Source: Levilactobacillus fujinensis
Lineage (GTDB): Bacteria > Bacillota > Bacilli > Lactobacillales > Lactobacillaceae
Direction of reading: 5' to 3'
Assembly (NCBI RefSeq): GCF_003946335.1
Contig: NZ_RHNX01000001.1
Coordinates: forward strand, 62,001-126,000
DNA length: 64,000 nt
The notes below the pieces were generated by a model. It was not told the DNA's origin, searched no databases, and saw nothing but the letters and a program-made list of their open reading frames with translations. The position numbers and the translations under genes are program-made. Of the stretch, positions 9,651-17,850 are shown piece after piece. Numbering within the stretch: position 1 is the stretch's first letter; the number at the start of each line of letters is the position of its first letter.

Positions 9651-9668
9651 ATTTTTAGGGGACCATAA
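9651..9668 (+). promoter_or_regulatory. candidate MntR operator upstream of mntR
   Basis: ATTTTTAGGG, GACC, ATAA, about 65 bp before the mntR start. It matches the motif before both mntH copies and suggests autoregulation. Confidence 0.45.
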
Positions 9669-9731
9669 ATTTTAACGACTTTTCTAGCTACTTCATCACC
9701 AGTGGCTAGATTCATCTGGGGAGTGAGTCAC

Positions 9732-10430
9732 ATGTTAAATCATCAGAATTCTTATCTTAAAATCATTGCCGAGTGTAGCTTTGCTCGGCCCCGCGTCAGC
9801 AATAAACAAATTATTCATTTCGCCAACGTTTCACCAGCCACCGTCACCGAAACGACCCGCATCTTGCAGAAAAAGGGACTCGTGGATCGCCACCGTTATA
9901 CCGGCGTGACCCTCACCGCATTAGGGGAACGCCTCGCATGCCAACTCCTCTACAACTACCGGCTCTGTGAAGTCTTCATGGCCGAGCACCTACGACTCCC
10001 TTTAAACGCAGTTCCTGCTCAGGCCTGGGCCGTCGCCGCAAGCCTAACATCCGAAACAGCAATTGCCTTAAACGACTATCTAGATCATCCGCAGCAAAGC
10101 CCATTTGGTGGTACCCTCGATACCACACAAATGATGGCTGACACTGACGTCACACGACTAAGCGACGTTACTGAACCTGCCACCATCACATTGACCAGCT
10201 ATCTGGAAACGCCGGGCCTTATCGACTATCTTCAACACCTCCAGTTACCCCTCGGAGTCACCCTAAGCGTCCGCAAACGCGATTCGGCCCTGAACCTCAT
10301 CTACCTAGAAACGGCCCAGCAGCGTGAAATTACGGTCAATTTAAACGCCGCCGACTATATCTACACGGCGCCGGCAGAAACGCCTATCACCGAGTCCCTG
10401 ATTACCAACCAAACCATCGGTGAAAACTAA
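9732..10430 (+). CDS. mntR: DtxR/MntR-family metal-dependent regulator
   Basis: A 232-residue regulator. It has an N-terminal winged helix (about residues 1-65, with NVSPATVTETTRILQKKG as recognition region), then the dimerisation/metal domain with the HxxSE-like ASLTSETAIALNDYLDHP segment typical of DtxR/MntR, and a C-terminal SH3-like part. The start is the ATG at 9732 after GGGGAGTGAG; an earlier in-frame ATG lies upstream of this site. It is divergent from mntH copy 2 and the obvious candidate repressor of both Mn cassettes. MntR rather than an iron regulator is inferred from context. Confidence 0.85.
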   Translation: MLNHQNSYLKIIAECSFARPRVSNKQIIHFANVSPATVTETTRILQKKGLVDRHRYTGVTLTALGERLACQLLYNYRLCEVFMAEHLRLPLNAVPAQAWAVAASLTSETAIALNDYLDHPQQSPFGGTLDTTQMMADTDVTRLSDVTEPATITLTSYLETPGLIDYLQHLQLPLGVTLSVRKRDSALNLIYLETAQQREITVNLNAADYIYTAPAETPITESLITNQTIGEN

Positions 10431-10432
10431 GC

Positions 10433-10570
10433 TTGTGGAGATGGTATTTTCAGGGCTTCAAATTGAAGATTGCACCGTTTCCCAGCCCCTATCCGTCGGC
10501 TGGTAAGGTAAAAATCTTAGCTCTCAGCATCGTTGTTACAACCGTCATAAGTGGCGTTTGGCAATTTTCA
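10433..10570 (-). repeat. intergenic repeat family B, diverged fragment B4
   Basis: A diverged, inverted relative of 17695-17845: the ordered blocks TTTTC-AGGCTTCAA, CAGCCC-TATC, GGCTGGTAAGG and TTGTTACAACxGTCATA recur. It is non-coding. Confidence 0.5.
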
Positions 10571-10591
10571 CCCTGCCTTTGAGAGCGCACA

Positions 10592-10663
10592 AAAAGCGTC
10601 AATGAACGTTCGTACCTGCCTAGCCCACACTAGTCGGCTGGCACAACGTTCATTGACGCTTTT
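10592..10663. terminator. 19-bp perfect inverted repeat after mntR
   Basis: Arms AAAAGCGTCAATGAACGTT (10592-10610) and AACGTTCATTGACGCTTTT (10645-10663) are separated by 34 bases. It probably terminates mntR and/or nhaC, although the loop is unusually long. From 10664 to 10885 I see no further feature. Confidence 0.6.
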
Positions 10664-10885
10664 ACTTCTGTTCAATTCAGAAATTACGGCTAAGAATTTT
10701 AATCGTTAGCCACACTCAGTTCCGACAATGCCAGACCATACCAGTAGGATTATTGAACAGATACTACCAGAAAGTTGGTGACTTGGCCTCAACCCCAGTT
10801 AGCGGCGGAAGTCGCAGATGCACCAGCCGCGATACTGCCATTAGGCGGCACTCAAGCACGGCCACCTTGACAAATATATCTATCA

Positions 10886-12325
10886 TTAACGACCGTTAGC
10901 CGCCATAGTAGCGGAAGTGGCACTGTCATCATTCGTGGATGGCAACCGCTTCAAGCCAACACCCGTGAACCCACTGAGAATGGAGAAGACTGGTGAGAAG
11001 AGGCTAAAGAAACAGAATGGCAGGTAAGCCAGCGTGGAAACGCCCAGCGTGTTGGCGGCGAAGACCGCAGCAACACCCCAAGGAACCAAGTAGTTGATGA
11101 CGGTCCCACCATCTTCAAGGACCCGACTTAAGGCCAAGTTGTCAAGACCCTTGTCGTTAAAGGTTTGTTTGAAGGCTTTCCCAGGCAGGATAACGGAGAG
11201 GTATTGTTCCCCGACAAAGATGTTGACGCCGATTCCGGAAAGAATGGCTGCGGTGACCAGGGACCCACTCCCTTTAAGCCGCTTAGCCAACGGCACCATG
11301 GCTGTTTGGATAATGTTAAATTTCATCAACAGGCCACCCAACGTTAACGTCAGGATGATCAGAGAAACCGTGGCCATCATGGCACTGATGCCACCCCGAC
11401 TCAGTAAGGCATCAACACTGCCGTTACCGGTCTTAGAAACGAACCCAGATTCAATCATCGTTGCCACACTGCTTAATGACGTTGAAGGCTTTTCGATGAA
11501 GAGCATGACAATTCCTAAACCAACGTTTAACAGCAACGTTTCAATGGCTGGAATCTTCCGCCAAGCACAGACGAACATCACGATAATTGGTAAGGCGGCC
11601 CACCAGGTAATGGAGAAGTTAGCATTTAACGTCGCAACCGTCGTGTTGATTTTCCCCATGGCATTGGCATCGGAAGACCCCGTACCAAGGATGAAGTAAA
11701 GGACAAGTGAGACCACGAAGGCTGGAATCGTCGACCACATTAAGTTTTTAATATGCGCAAATAATTCAGATTCAGCAATGGCAGAAGCCAGGTTAGTCGA
11801 GTCGGACAGTGGTGATGTCTTGTCCCCGAAAATGGCGCCGGAGATGATGGCCCCCGCAACTAAGGCTGGGTTAAAGCCCATCGTGGTTCCCATCCCGAAC
11901 AAGGCGATCCCAATCGTGGAAATGATGGTAAACGCACTCCCGATGGAGGTTCCGACAATGGCACAGACCAGGAAGACGGATGGCACGAACCATTGGGCTG
12001 AGATTAAATGAAAACCAAAGACCATCATGGACGGGATGATCCCAGCGGCGATCCAAACACTGATCAACGCCCCAATTAGCAGGAAGATAAAGATGGGAAT
12101 GATCCCCGTCTTGATGCCGTCGATAATCCCGTCATGAATTGTATCCCAATCGGCCCCACGAACCTTGGCCCACAGGATGACCAATGCAATGACCAACAGA
12201 ACTGGTGTAGTCGGGGATAACCCGAACTTGATGACCCCAGTTCCCATGATGACTAACATTAACAGTAAGACAATAATTGCTTCGCCAAATTTAACTGGCT
12301 TGACCGCTTTCTCTTCATTTTTCAT
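10886..12325 (-). CDS. nhaC: NhaC-family antiporter, probable amino-acid transporter
   Basis: A 479-residue membrane protein of the NhaC Na+/H+ antiporter family with about 11-12 hydrophobic segments and the conserved GDKTSPLSDSTNLA stretch. The start is the ATG at 12325 (MKNEEKAVKPVKFGEAI) after AGAGGAG; the longer frame would begin inside the T-box. The T-box leader upstream means expression depends on uncharged tRNA. That is not expected of a simple sodium pump but fits the NhaC-type amino-acid (YheL/tyrosine-type) transporters known to be T-box regulated. The substrate is therefore inferred. Confidence 0.88.
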   Translation of the reverse strand: MKNEEKAVKPVKFGEAIIVLLLMLVIMGTGVIKFGLSPTTPVLLVIALVILWAKVRGADWDTIHDGIIDGIKTGIIPIFIFLLIGALISVWIAAGIIPSMMVFGFHLISAQWFVPSVFLVCAIVGTSIGSAFTIISTIGIALFGMGTTMGFNPALVAGAIISGAIFGDKTSPLSDSTNLASAIAESELFAHIKNLMWSTIPAFVVSLVLYFILGTGSSDANAMGKINTTVATLNANFSITWWAALPIIVMFVCAWRKIPAIETLLLNVGLGIVMLFIEKPSTSLSSVATMIESGFVSKTGNGSVDALLSRGGISAMMATVSLIILTLTLGGLLMKFNIIQTAMVPLAKRLKGSGSLVTAAILSGIGVNIFVGEQYLSVILPGKAFKQTFNDKGLDNLALSRVLEDGGTVINYLVPWGVAAVFAANTLGVSTLAYLPFCFFSLFSPVFSILSGFTGVGLKRLPSTNDDSATSATMAANGR

Positions 12326-12362
12326 TTGAATCGCTCCTCTTTTATGCCAAAATTTATGTAGA

Positions 12363-12640
12363 AAAAAATCGTCCCCGTTGCATGTTCTGCAACAGGGACG
12401 ATTTGATTTTAAACCGTGGTACCACCCAGCTTGAGCCACTGGTTCTAGACCCAGTCACTCCACTCACTAGAAGGTAACGGCTCTAGTTATTCTCCGCCTG
12501 GCGTACCAGGACGTTCCACTGTATTTCGACGTAATCACCCTGATCGGTTCGCAGCAACCACCGACTTTCTGACACACAGATGACACGCTACTTGGTAATG
12601 GAATTTAGCGTTCGTTATTCGATTGACATTGATAATAGCA
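12363..12640 (-). promoter_or_regulatory. T-box riboswitch controlling nhaC
   Basis: On the minus strand the T-box core GGGTGGTACCACGG (about 12413-12426) is followed by a terminator (AATCGTCCCTGTTGC pairing with GCAACGGGGACGATT and seven T, 12363-12405). Upstream is a Stem I with a terminal loop around TCGGTGGTTGCTGCGAACC. The likely specifier is TAC (12533-12531) in GGTGATTACG, a tyrosine codon; the register was set by eye. It belongs to nhaC, whose start is 38 bases downstream. Confidence 0.92.
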
Positions 12641-12771
12641 CGATGAGAAAACACCGTCAACCTCTAATTTAATTTTTATTATTGAGCCGTTCTGCCAGCA
12701 TTTCCGTAAAATCACCGGCGTACCGGCTTTGACAGCCACTGTCGACCAGATATGATTAACAATCAAAAAAA

Positions 12772-13308
12772 TTAATTGGCATGAAACGCGCTGGGATATT
12801 CAATCATCCCACCAACGTTGGCTAAGGCCCCAGGCGTCAACGGTTTGATCAGGCTACTGCCCATTGGAATCGGCAAGCTGTTATGAATGGCAAAATCCTC
12901 GGCCATGACGTATCCCCGCGCGCCGTAAAAGTTCATGTCGCCAACGACACTGATAGCAGAAAAGCCAGCTAACCGTGCGCGCGTCTCTAACTCACTCAGC
13001 AGTTCACTCCCCACACCTTTGCCTTGCCAGTCTGGTGCAACGGCCAAGGGTGCTAAGGCTAAAATCGTACTCGTGTGGCGATTGCCACGAATCGTGACCG
13101 GCGATAATAGCCCATAACCCACGACTTCAGCCTCCGTGTGTTTCGTAACAACTTCCAAACTAGGTTGATAATCGTAAGTTTTACGAAGCTCATGAATCAA
13201 GGGGACCTCGTCGCCACGACTCTCTTCGACGGGCGCAAAGGCTGCCGTTATTAGCGTGTCAACTTGGTAATAATCTGGTCGTTGAACCGTTTCAAAACTT
13301 AAACTCAC
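12772..13308 (-). CDS. GNAT-family N-acetyltransferase
   Basis: A 178-residue protein with a GNAT fold: LALAPLAVAPDWQGKGVGSELL supplies the acetyl-CoA-binding motif A (Q/GxGxG/A), followed by ISVVGDMNFYGARGY, which resembles YhbS-type acetyltransferases. I chose the GTG at 13308 because AGAGG lies 7 bases before it; the ATG at 13323 overlaps that site. The acceptor substrate is unknown. It is monocistronic. Confidence 0.85.
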   Translation of the reverse strand: MSLSFETVQRPDYYQVDTLITAAFAPVEESRGDEVPLIHELRKTYDYQPSLEVVTKHTEAEVVGYGLLSPVTIRGNRHTSTILALAPLAVAPDWQGKGVGSELLSELETRARLAGFSAISVVGDMNFYGARGYVMAEDFAIHNSLPIPMGSSLIKPLTPGALANVGGMIEYPSAFHAN

Positions 13309-13509
13309 TTCATTACCTCTCATTTCTCAAAAACGTTAACCGTCTTGACCTTCATGGACCGTCGGAACGGTCGCTGCTACTGGCACATGATTCGCTGGTT
13401 GTCTACTTAGACGACCAGCTATTAGCCGTCATTTAAATGATGATAGCTAACCATTTGACGAACAATCTTTATACTATCGATATTCACAACCGTTAAGGCT
13501 GACTTTGAT

Positions 13510-13543
13510 CCTGACATAACACTGATATCAGTGTTATGTCAGG
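13510..13543. repeat. 34-bp perfect palindrome without loop
   Basis: CCTGACATAACACTGAT at 13510-13526 is followed at once by its exact reverse complement to 13543. The rest of 13309-13833 has no gene and no other clear structure, apart from the promoter region of the next gene. Confidence 0.9.
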
Positions 13544-13833
13544 CCTAGTCGCTCACTGGTAACTGTAATAATAGCAACCACAACTATCAGCAAGCCGCAG
13601 GTGTGAGACCGTTTTAATGGTTGTTATGGTCGCGCACTAATCAGATCCGGATTGCGGCCAGCCCACACTAATTTAACAGTGTTGACTCTTTTCTATACTG
13701 AATACTGTGTTATTATACACGACTGAAATAAGATTGCGAGAAATTACTAGACCATTTTAAGAAATCGCTTGAAATTACCCCACCCGACCCCGTACACTAG
13801 TAACAACCTTACTACAGAATCGAGGGACTTCAT

Positions 13834-14223
13834 TTGACGCATAAACAGCGTTGGGCCGCTATTTCAATTGCGATTTACGCGGCCTTTGTCATCGCCGCCG
13901 TTTGGATTGGCTTCTTAGATCCCGGTCAGATTGGACTAGAGTGGACCATCTTCTGGTACTTTGCTATGGCGGGACTGTGCTACTACTTTTACTTTAAGAA
14001 CGTGAGCTACCGTGAAGTGGTCTATTACGCAAAACAACTAGACCTTCATAAGGAAGACCTAGTTGCTTTAATACCACATTTAAAGGAGACCCAGGATGTT
14101 CCTGACCCGGATCGACCAATTTTTTTAAGTCCCTTTGCAAAAGTGCCGATTTCAGTGGTCAATCAGCTGACTGACCAACTGGAACCCCGCGCGAAGGCAC
14201 AACATATTGCGCCTTACCGCTAG
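13834..14223 (+). CDS. small membrane protein of unknown function
   Basis: 129 residues from a TTG start 8 bases after GAGGG. Two hydrophobic segments (about residues 8-30 and 38-55) are followed by a soluble, charged C-terminal tail of about 70 residues. I do not recognise the family. Its stop is 1 bp from the convergent stop of the aldo/keto reductase gene. Confidence 0.75.
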   Translation: MTHKQRWAAISIAIYAAFVIAAVWIGFLDPGQIGLEWTIFWYFAMAGLCYYFYFKNVSYREVVYYAKQLDLHKEDLVALIPHLKETQDVPDPDRPIFLSPFAKVPISVVNQLTDQLEPRAKAQHIAPYR

Positions 14224-14224
14224 C

Positions 14225-15091
14225 CTACTTCTTACGGCTAGTGTAACTCTGAGATTGCTTTAACCAGGCTTCATCGTCTGGGTTAGGACCCACACGTTTG
14301 CCGGCGTCGAGGGCTGCAATGGCCTTCATTTCGTCTTCGTCCAGGCCAAAGGCAAAGATGTCGCGGTTTTGTTGAACCCGTGCTTCGTGAATCGACTTAG
14401 GAATCACGATCTCTGCGCGTTGAACGTGCCACCGTAAGATAATTTGGGCGGCACTAACGTCATGTGCCGCTGCTAATTCACTGATGACGGGGTCGCTGAT
14501 GGCATTGTTATTCCCACCACCAAGTGGACTCCAAGCTTCATGCAGGATACCTTTGCTTTCCAAGTAGGCGTGCATCTCGTCTTGCTGCAGATACGGGTGC
14601 GTTTCGATTTGGTCCACAACGGGCTTAACCGTGCCGTGTGCCAAGACATCGTCCATCTGCTTTTGGTTGAAGTTGGAGACACCGATGTTCTTGATCTTAC
14701 CTTCCTTGTACAGGTCTTCCATCGCCCGCCAGCTTTCTAGATAACCAGGTGCTGGCCAGTGGATCAGGTACATGTCGAGGTAGTCAAAACCGAGCTTGTC
14801 TAAAGTTTCTTGGAAGGCTGCCTTGGTTTCGTCATAGCCCCGCACAGCGTTCCAAAGCTTGGAGGTCACGAAGATGTCCTCACGCTTAACGTTGCTTTCG
14901 CGGATGGCCTCACCGACCCATTGTTCATTGCCATAATATGCAGCAGTGTCAATGTGGCGGTAACCCGCAGCTAACGCCCATTTAATAGAATTCTTTGTGT
15001 CTTCAGCGTTATCGACTTGAAACACACCGAGACCTAACTGGGGAATCCGGTTGCCATTGTTTAATGGTAAATCGGGAATATCATTGTGCAC
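14225..15091 (-). CDS. aldo/keto reductase
   Basis: A 288-residue NADPH-dependent reductase of the AKR5/2,5-diketo-D-gluconate reductase type. The catalytic tetrad is visible: Asp and Tyr in DTAAYYGNE, Lys in TSKLWN, His in LIHWP; the cofactor-binding VIPKSIHEARVQQN is near the C-terminus. The GTG at 15091 is preferred because AAAGGTGG lies 8 bases upstream; the frame begins 4 codons earlier inside that site. One of three AKR genes here (others at 24662 and 60547). The physiological substrate is unknown. Confidence 0.92.
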   Translation of the reverse strand: MHNDIPDLPLNNGNRIPQLGLGVFQVDNAEDTKNSIKWALAAGYRHIDTAAYYGNEQWVGEAIRESNVKREDIFVTSKLWNAVRGYDETKAAFQETLDKLGFDYLDMYLIHWPAPGYLESWRAMEDLYKEGKIKNIGVSNFNQKQMDDVLAHGTVKPVVDQIETHPYLQQDEMHAYLESKGILHEAWSPLGGGNNNAISDPVISELAAAHDVSAAQIILRWHVQRAEIVIPKSIHEARVQQNRDIFAFGLDEDEMKAIAALDAGKRVGPNPDDEAWLKQSQSYTSRKK

Positions 15092-15298
15092 TATAAAAAC
15101 CACCTTTCAAACTTTGTTTCACTCTCTATCATACAATATCCAAATGAATTTCGCGGTGCAAATGATTGAAAAATGGTCGAAATCAGTGTTAAAATTTTCT
15201 TCTACTAGCGTTTTGCGGTACTATGAAGAGTGTGGTAGTTTGTCGTCTTGGCGGCAAACTTGTTTTTTCACACCGTTCTAGACATGGAGGTTTTTCAG

Positions 15299-15910
15299 TT
15301 GAACAACCAAGAACCAAAATCACGCGTACAACGGTATAACTTTAATCAGGGTGATCAACCCACTCGCCGCCAGCAAAAAAAGCCGCGGCGGTGGTGGCCG
15401 TGGATCATGACCTTATTAACGCTGGCCATCGCTATCTTGCTGGTCTTAGCCATTACGCATCACAACGATTCCGCTTCAAACACTACCGCCTCATCGAGTA
15501 CCAGCGCTTCCGTTGTCGCGAAATCATCGTCGACCTCGGAACAAGCTGCTTACGATAGTTTTAAACAAAAGGTTAGTCAGTATAACAACAACGGCATCAC
15601 CGTCACGCAAAAACAAAAGCTACAAAATATCATTAACGATGAATCTAACGACGCCGTACAGGACCGCGAACAGAAATTGCTAGATAAGACCCAAACGAAA
15701 AAGAGTGCCGTCTCCAGCAGTAGCTCATCCGCCGAAAGTACGAGCAACGCGTCAGATAGCACGTTTGCCAGCACCCACACCTTCTCGTCGGTCAACGACG
15801 CTCAGAACTGGGCACAAGCTTCCAAACAACAATGGTTGGCTGCAGGCTACACGACCTACACCATCACTTCGGACGGTCAGGGCAACTACACCCTGCAGTT
15901 CGTTCGGTAA
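15299..15910 (+). CDS. membrane-anchored Ser/Thr-rich surface protein
   Basis: 203 residues from a TTG 8 bases after ATGGAGG. There is an Arg/Lys-rich cytoplasmic N-terminus (about 1-40), one membrane segment (about 41-60), a Ser/Thr/Ala-rich stalk, an acidic/basic helical middle and a second Ser-rich linker. The compact C-terminal region from about 155 contains NAQNWAQASKQQWLAAGY. The layout suggests an exported, wall-spanning protein tethered by its N-terminal helix. Function unknown. Confidence 0.8.
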   Translation: MNNQEPKSRVQRYNFNQGDQPTRRQQKKPRRWWPWIMTLLTLAIAILLVLAITHHNDSASNTTASSSTSASVVAKSSSTSEQAAYDSFKQKVSQYNNNGITVTQKQKLQNIINDESNDAVQDREQKLLDKTQTKKSAVSSSSSSAESTSNASDSTFASTHTFSSVNDAQNWAQASKQQWLAAGYTTYTITSDGQGNYTLQFVR

Positions 15911-15917
15911 CCCTTAT

Positions 15918-15959
15918 ACGCTAACGAATGGCCTTTTGGCTGTTCGTTAGCTTTTTTTT
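15918..15959 (+). terminator. intrinsic terminator after the surface-protein gene
   Basis: GCTAACGAA pairs with TTCGTTAGC, with GGCC/GGC pairing in the loop arm, followed by eight T. Confidence 0.9.
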
Positions 15960-15974
15960 CGAGTATTAACCATG

Positions 15975-16100
15975 AGCTAAACATTAGCACTCATCTGGAA
16001 TTCAACGTCTGAAAATTAACGGGCACAATCTGAGCCGGAGTGCGGCTGTTTTCGCCAATTTGGCAACGATACTCATTACTGTCGTAAGAAAAATGCGAAT
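15975..16100 (+). repeat. intergenic repeat family B, short fragment B6
   Basis: Contains GAGCCGGAGTGCGGCTGTTTTC and TACTGTCGTAAG, also present at 20530-20600 and, in part, at 4105-4130 and 23460-23550. It lacks the internal ~115-bp segment of B1. Confidence 0.55.
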
Positions 16101-16157
16101 AATTTATGGAGTCAACATTTAGTTGGCTAAATCTATCCATCTTAATTTCCAGTTACA

Positions 16158-16925
16158 CTACAGTTTTGGCGATTTCTTATCCAACCGTTCAACTTGCTCC
16201 TGTAACTGATCAACTTTGCCCGTTAACGTGTCGATTTTCGCTAAGAGTTCGCGGACGTTGGCTTGTTCCTGTGTATCTTGCGTGGTGACCGCTTTTTCTG
16301 TGTGATTGGTAATAAAACCCGTAATGGTACTGGTCAGCAACCCAATAAAACCAATTCCGCCAAACATTAGGACGCTGGCGATAATTTTACCAAAGGCGGT
16401 ATGCGGCGTCTCGTCCCCGTACCCCACCGTTGTTGCCGTGGTGACCGCCCACCACAAAGAGTTGGCGAGGCTTTGTTTTTCAGTTAGGGAGAACAGAAAC
16501 GCGCTGAACACGATAATGGCCACACTGATTGAAAAGAGATAGATGAACCCTGTTTGGTAAATGAATCGGTGGTAGGCCTTAGTCCATTTACCATCTAATC
16601 CTAACCGCCAAAAGAGATGGTGGAACCGAATCAGTCGCGCTAATCGCGCCAGCCGGAAGAAGGCAAAGACTGGATGAAGTGGGATGATACCCAGCAAATC
16701 AAAGGCCGACTGAATCAAAAATGTTTTCCGGTCCTTCGTGATGATCAACCGCACAAAATAGTCCATGGCAAATACGACGAGTAATCCGTTTGAGATCGCC
16801 ATTTCTAGCGAGTGACTGCCCCATTGCAAGAGCATTAAAATCACGTTCAGAACCGATCCCAATGTCAATAATGTGACACCCCAATGGTAACCGACTAATG
16901 TGCGTGGTACTCGCTCGTTTCTCAT
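16158..16925 (-). CDS. voltage-gated-type potassium channel
   Basis: A 255-residue ion channel with the K+ selectivity filter TTVGYGD between two pore helices and an arginine-bearing S4-like segment (FRLARLARLIRFHHLF), so it is of the six-segment KvAP type. The C-terminus (about 220-255) is a predicted coiled coil with Leu/Val heptads that may help tetramerise. The start ATG at 16925 follows GGGGGG. It is monocistronic; its physiological role is not shown by context. Confidence 0.88.
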   Translation of the reverse strand: MRNERVPRTLVGYHWGVTLLTLGSVLNVILMLLQWGSHSLEMAISNGLLVVFAMDYFVRLIITKDRKTFLIQSAFDLLGIIPLHPVFAFFRLARLARLIRFHHLFWRLGLDGKWTKAYHRFIYQTGFIYLFSISVAIIVFSAFLFSLTEKQSLANSLWWAVTTATTVGYGDETPHTAFGKIIASVLMFGGIGFIGLLTSTITGFITNHTEKAVTTQDTQEQANVRELLAKIDTLTGKVDQLQEQVERLDKKSPKL

Positions 16926-17084
16926 GTTTCTTGTCCCCCCAATATCAACCCTTGAAATCATGCCCGTCAATCAAGCACTTATTTATACAATATAATCAAA
17001 TTCAAGAATATTACCAGAAATATCTGCGAATTTTAGCCTTTAGTAAGATTTGTCGGTTAAAGCTCTAACCACACCAAAAAAGAA

Positions 17085-17196
17085 TAGGACAAAAGGCGAT
17101 TAACTGGCGAGCATTAAGGCTGATAACCGAATAATCCCGGACTTAGATTATTTGGTTATCAGTTTTAAGCGGAATCAACTGCCTTATGTCCCACGT
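17085..17196 (+). repeat. intergenic repeat family A, copy A1
   Basis: A roughly 110-bp unit bounded by imperfect inverted ends (AGGACAAAAGGCGATTAACTG and CAACTGCCTTATGTCCC). It has an inner hairpin GATAACCGAATAATCC / GGATT...GGTTATC. The complementary strand of 62133-62240 is nearly the same. Partial copies lie at 20622 and 25472. It is non-coding. Confidence 0.75.
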
Positions 17197-17218
17197 TTCG
17201 GCACCATAGTGGCGTAAA

Positions 17219-17269
17219 TAAAAGTTGCTCCTTTCAGAATTATTAGATTCTGAAAGGAGCAACTTTTTG
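17219..17269. terminator. strong bidirectional hairpin in a gene-free region
   Basis: AAAAGTTGCTCCTTTCAGAAT and its perfect complement enclose a 4-6-base loop, with A and T tracts outside. No gene is adjacent on either side. From 17270 to 17450 nothing else is recognisable. Confidence 0.8.
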
Positions 17270-17449
17270 CGTTATGTCCCACTCTCTTCTGTTACTAAAA
17301 TTCTTATGCTAACCAACATTATTGTGATTAAACCCGGGAAATTCTATAGCTTTACCCCTCGACCGAATTCTCGTCTCATAATCTGAAATCACCAAAATTA
17401 GTAAAACTAACCTGGCAAACGCCAACTACATTCAAGTTGAACCCAATGC

Positions 17450-17845
17450 AACTGGAGAGATCACCATAGGTCAGTGGAATCCCTGACCGCCTTCAGTTCC
17501 GATTGTGCTCGTCCATTTCAAACGTTAAATTCCAACCGAGTGCTGCATTTAGCGTAAATCAATAATGTCTCTATAAGGCATTATCCACGTTATCTTAGAA
17601 CACCCACGTCAGCCGAGAGGTCGGCAGATATGGGCTCAGGCGCGTCGTTCTACTTAGTCAGTGGTGGGGTCCACTGGCTTAGTAGAAAACCAAGCTTGGA
17701 GACTCGGCATTTTCGAGGCTTCAAGTTGTGTTCGCACCGATCCAGCCCATATCTGCTGGCCGGTAAGGCGATGACTGGACTACGCTGCCTAGTTTTAACC
17801 GCAGTATTGCTGTTACAACAGTCATACTAGGTGTTGTAGAACTTT
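17450..17845 (-). repeat. intergenic repeat family B, inverted copy B3 with an inserted hairpin
   Basis: The reverse complement of B1/B2: CAGCCGAGAGGTCGGCAGA, GTTCGCACCGATCCAGCCC and CTGGCCGGTAAGGCGATG are recognisable. The loop of the CGGCAGATATGGGCT hairpin carries about 100 extra bases. These include a second stem, TTCTACTTAGTCAGTGG with CCACTGGCTTAGTAGAA (15 of 17 pairs). Left of 17580 the similarity is weak. Confidence 0.65.
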
Positions 17846-17850
17846 CAACT

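Noticed and set aside
9540-9700. yybP-ykoY manganese riboswitch before mntH copy 2
   Set aside because: The conserved paired core is not visible; only an isolated terminator is seen.
12326-12439. N-terminal extension of the NhaC frame
   Set aside because: It translates the T-box terminator and antiterminator; the ATG at 12325 has its own ribosome site.
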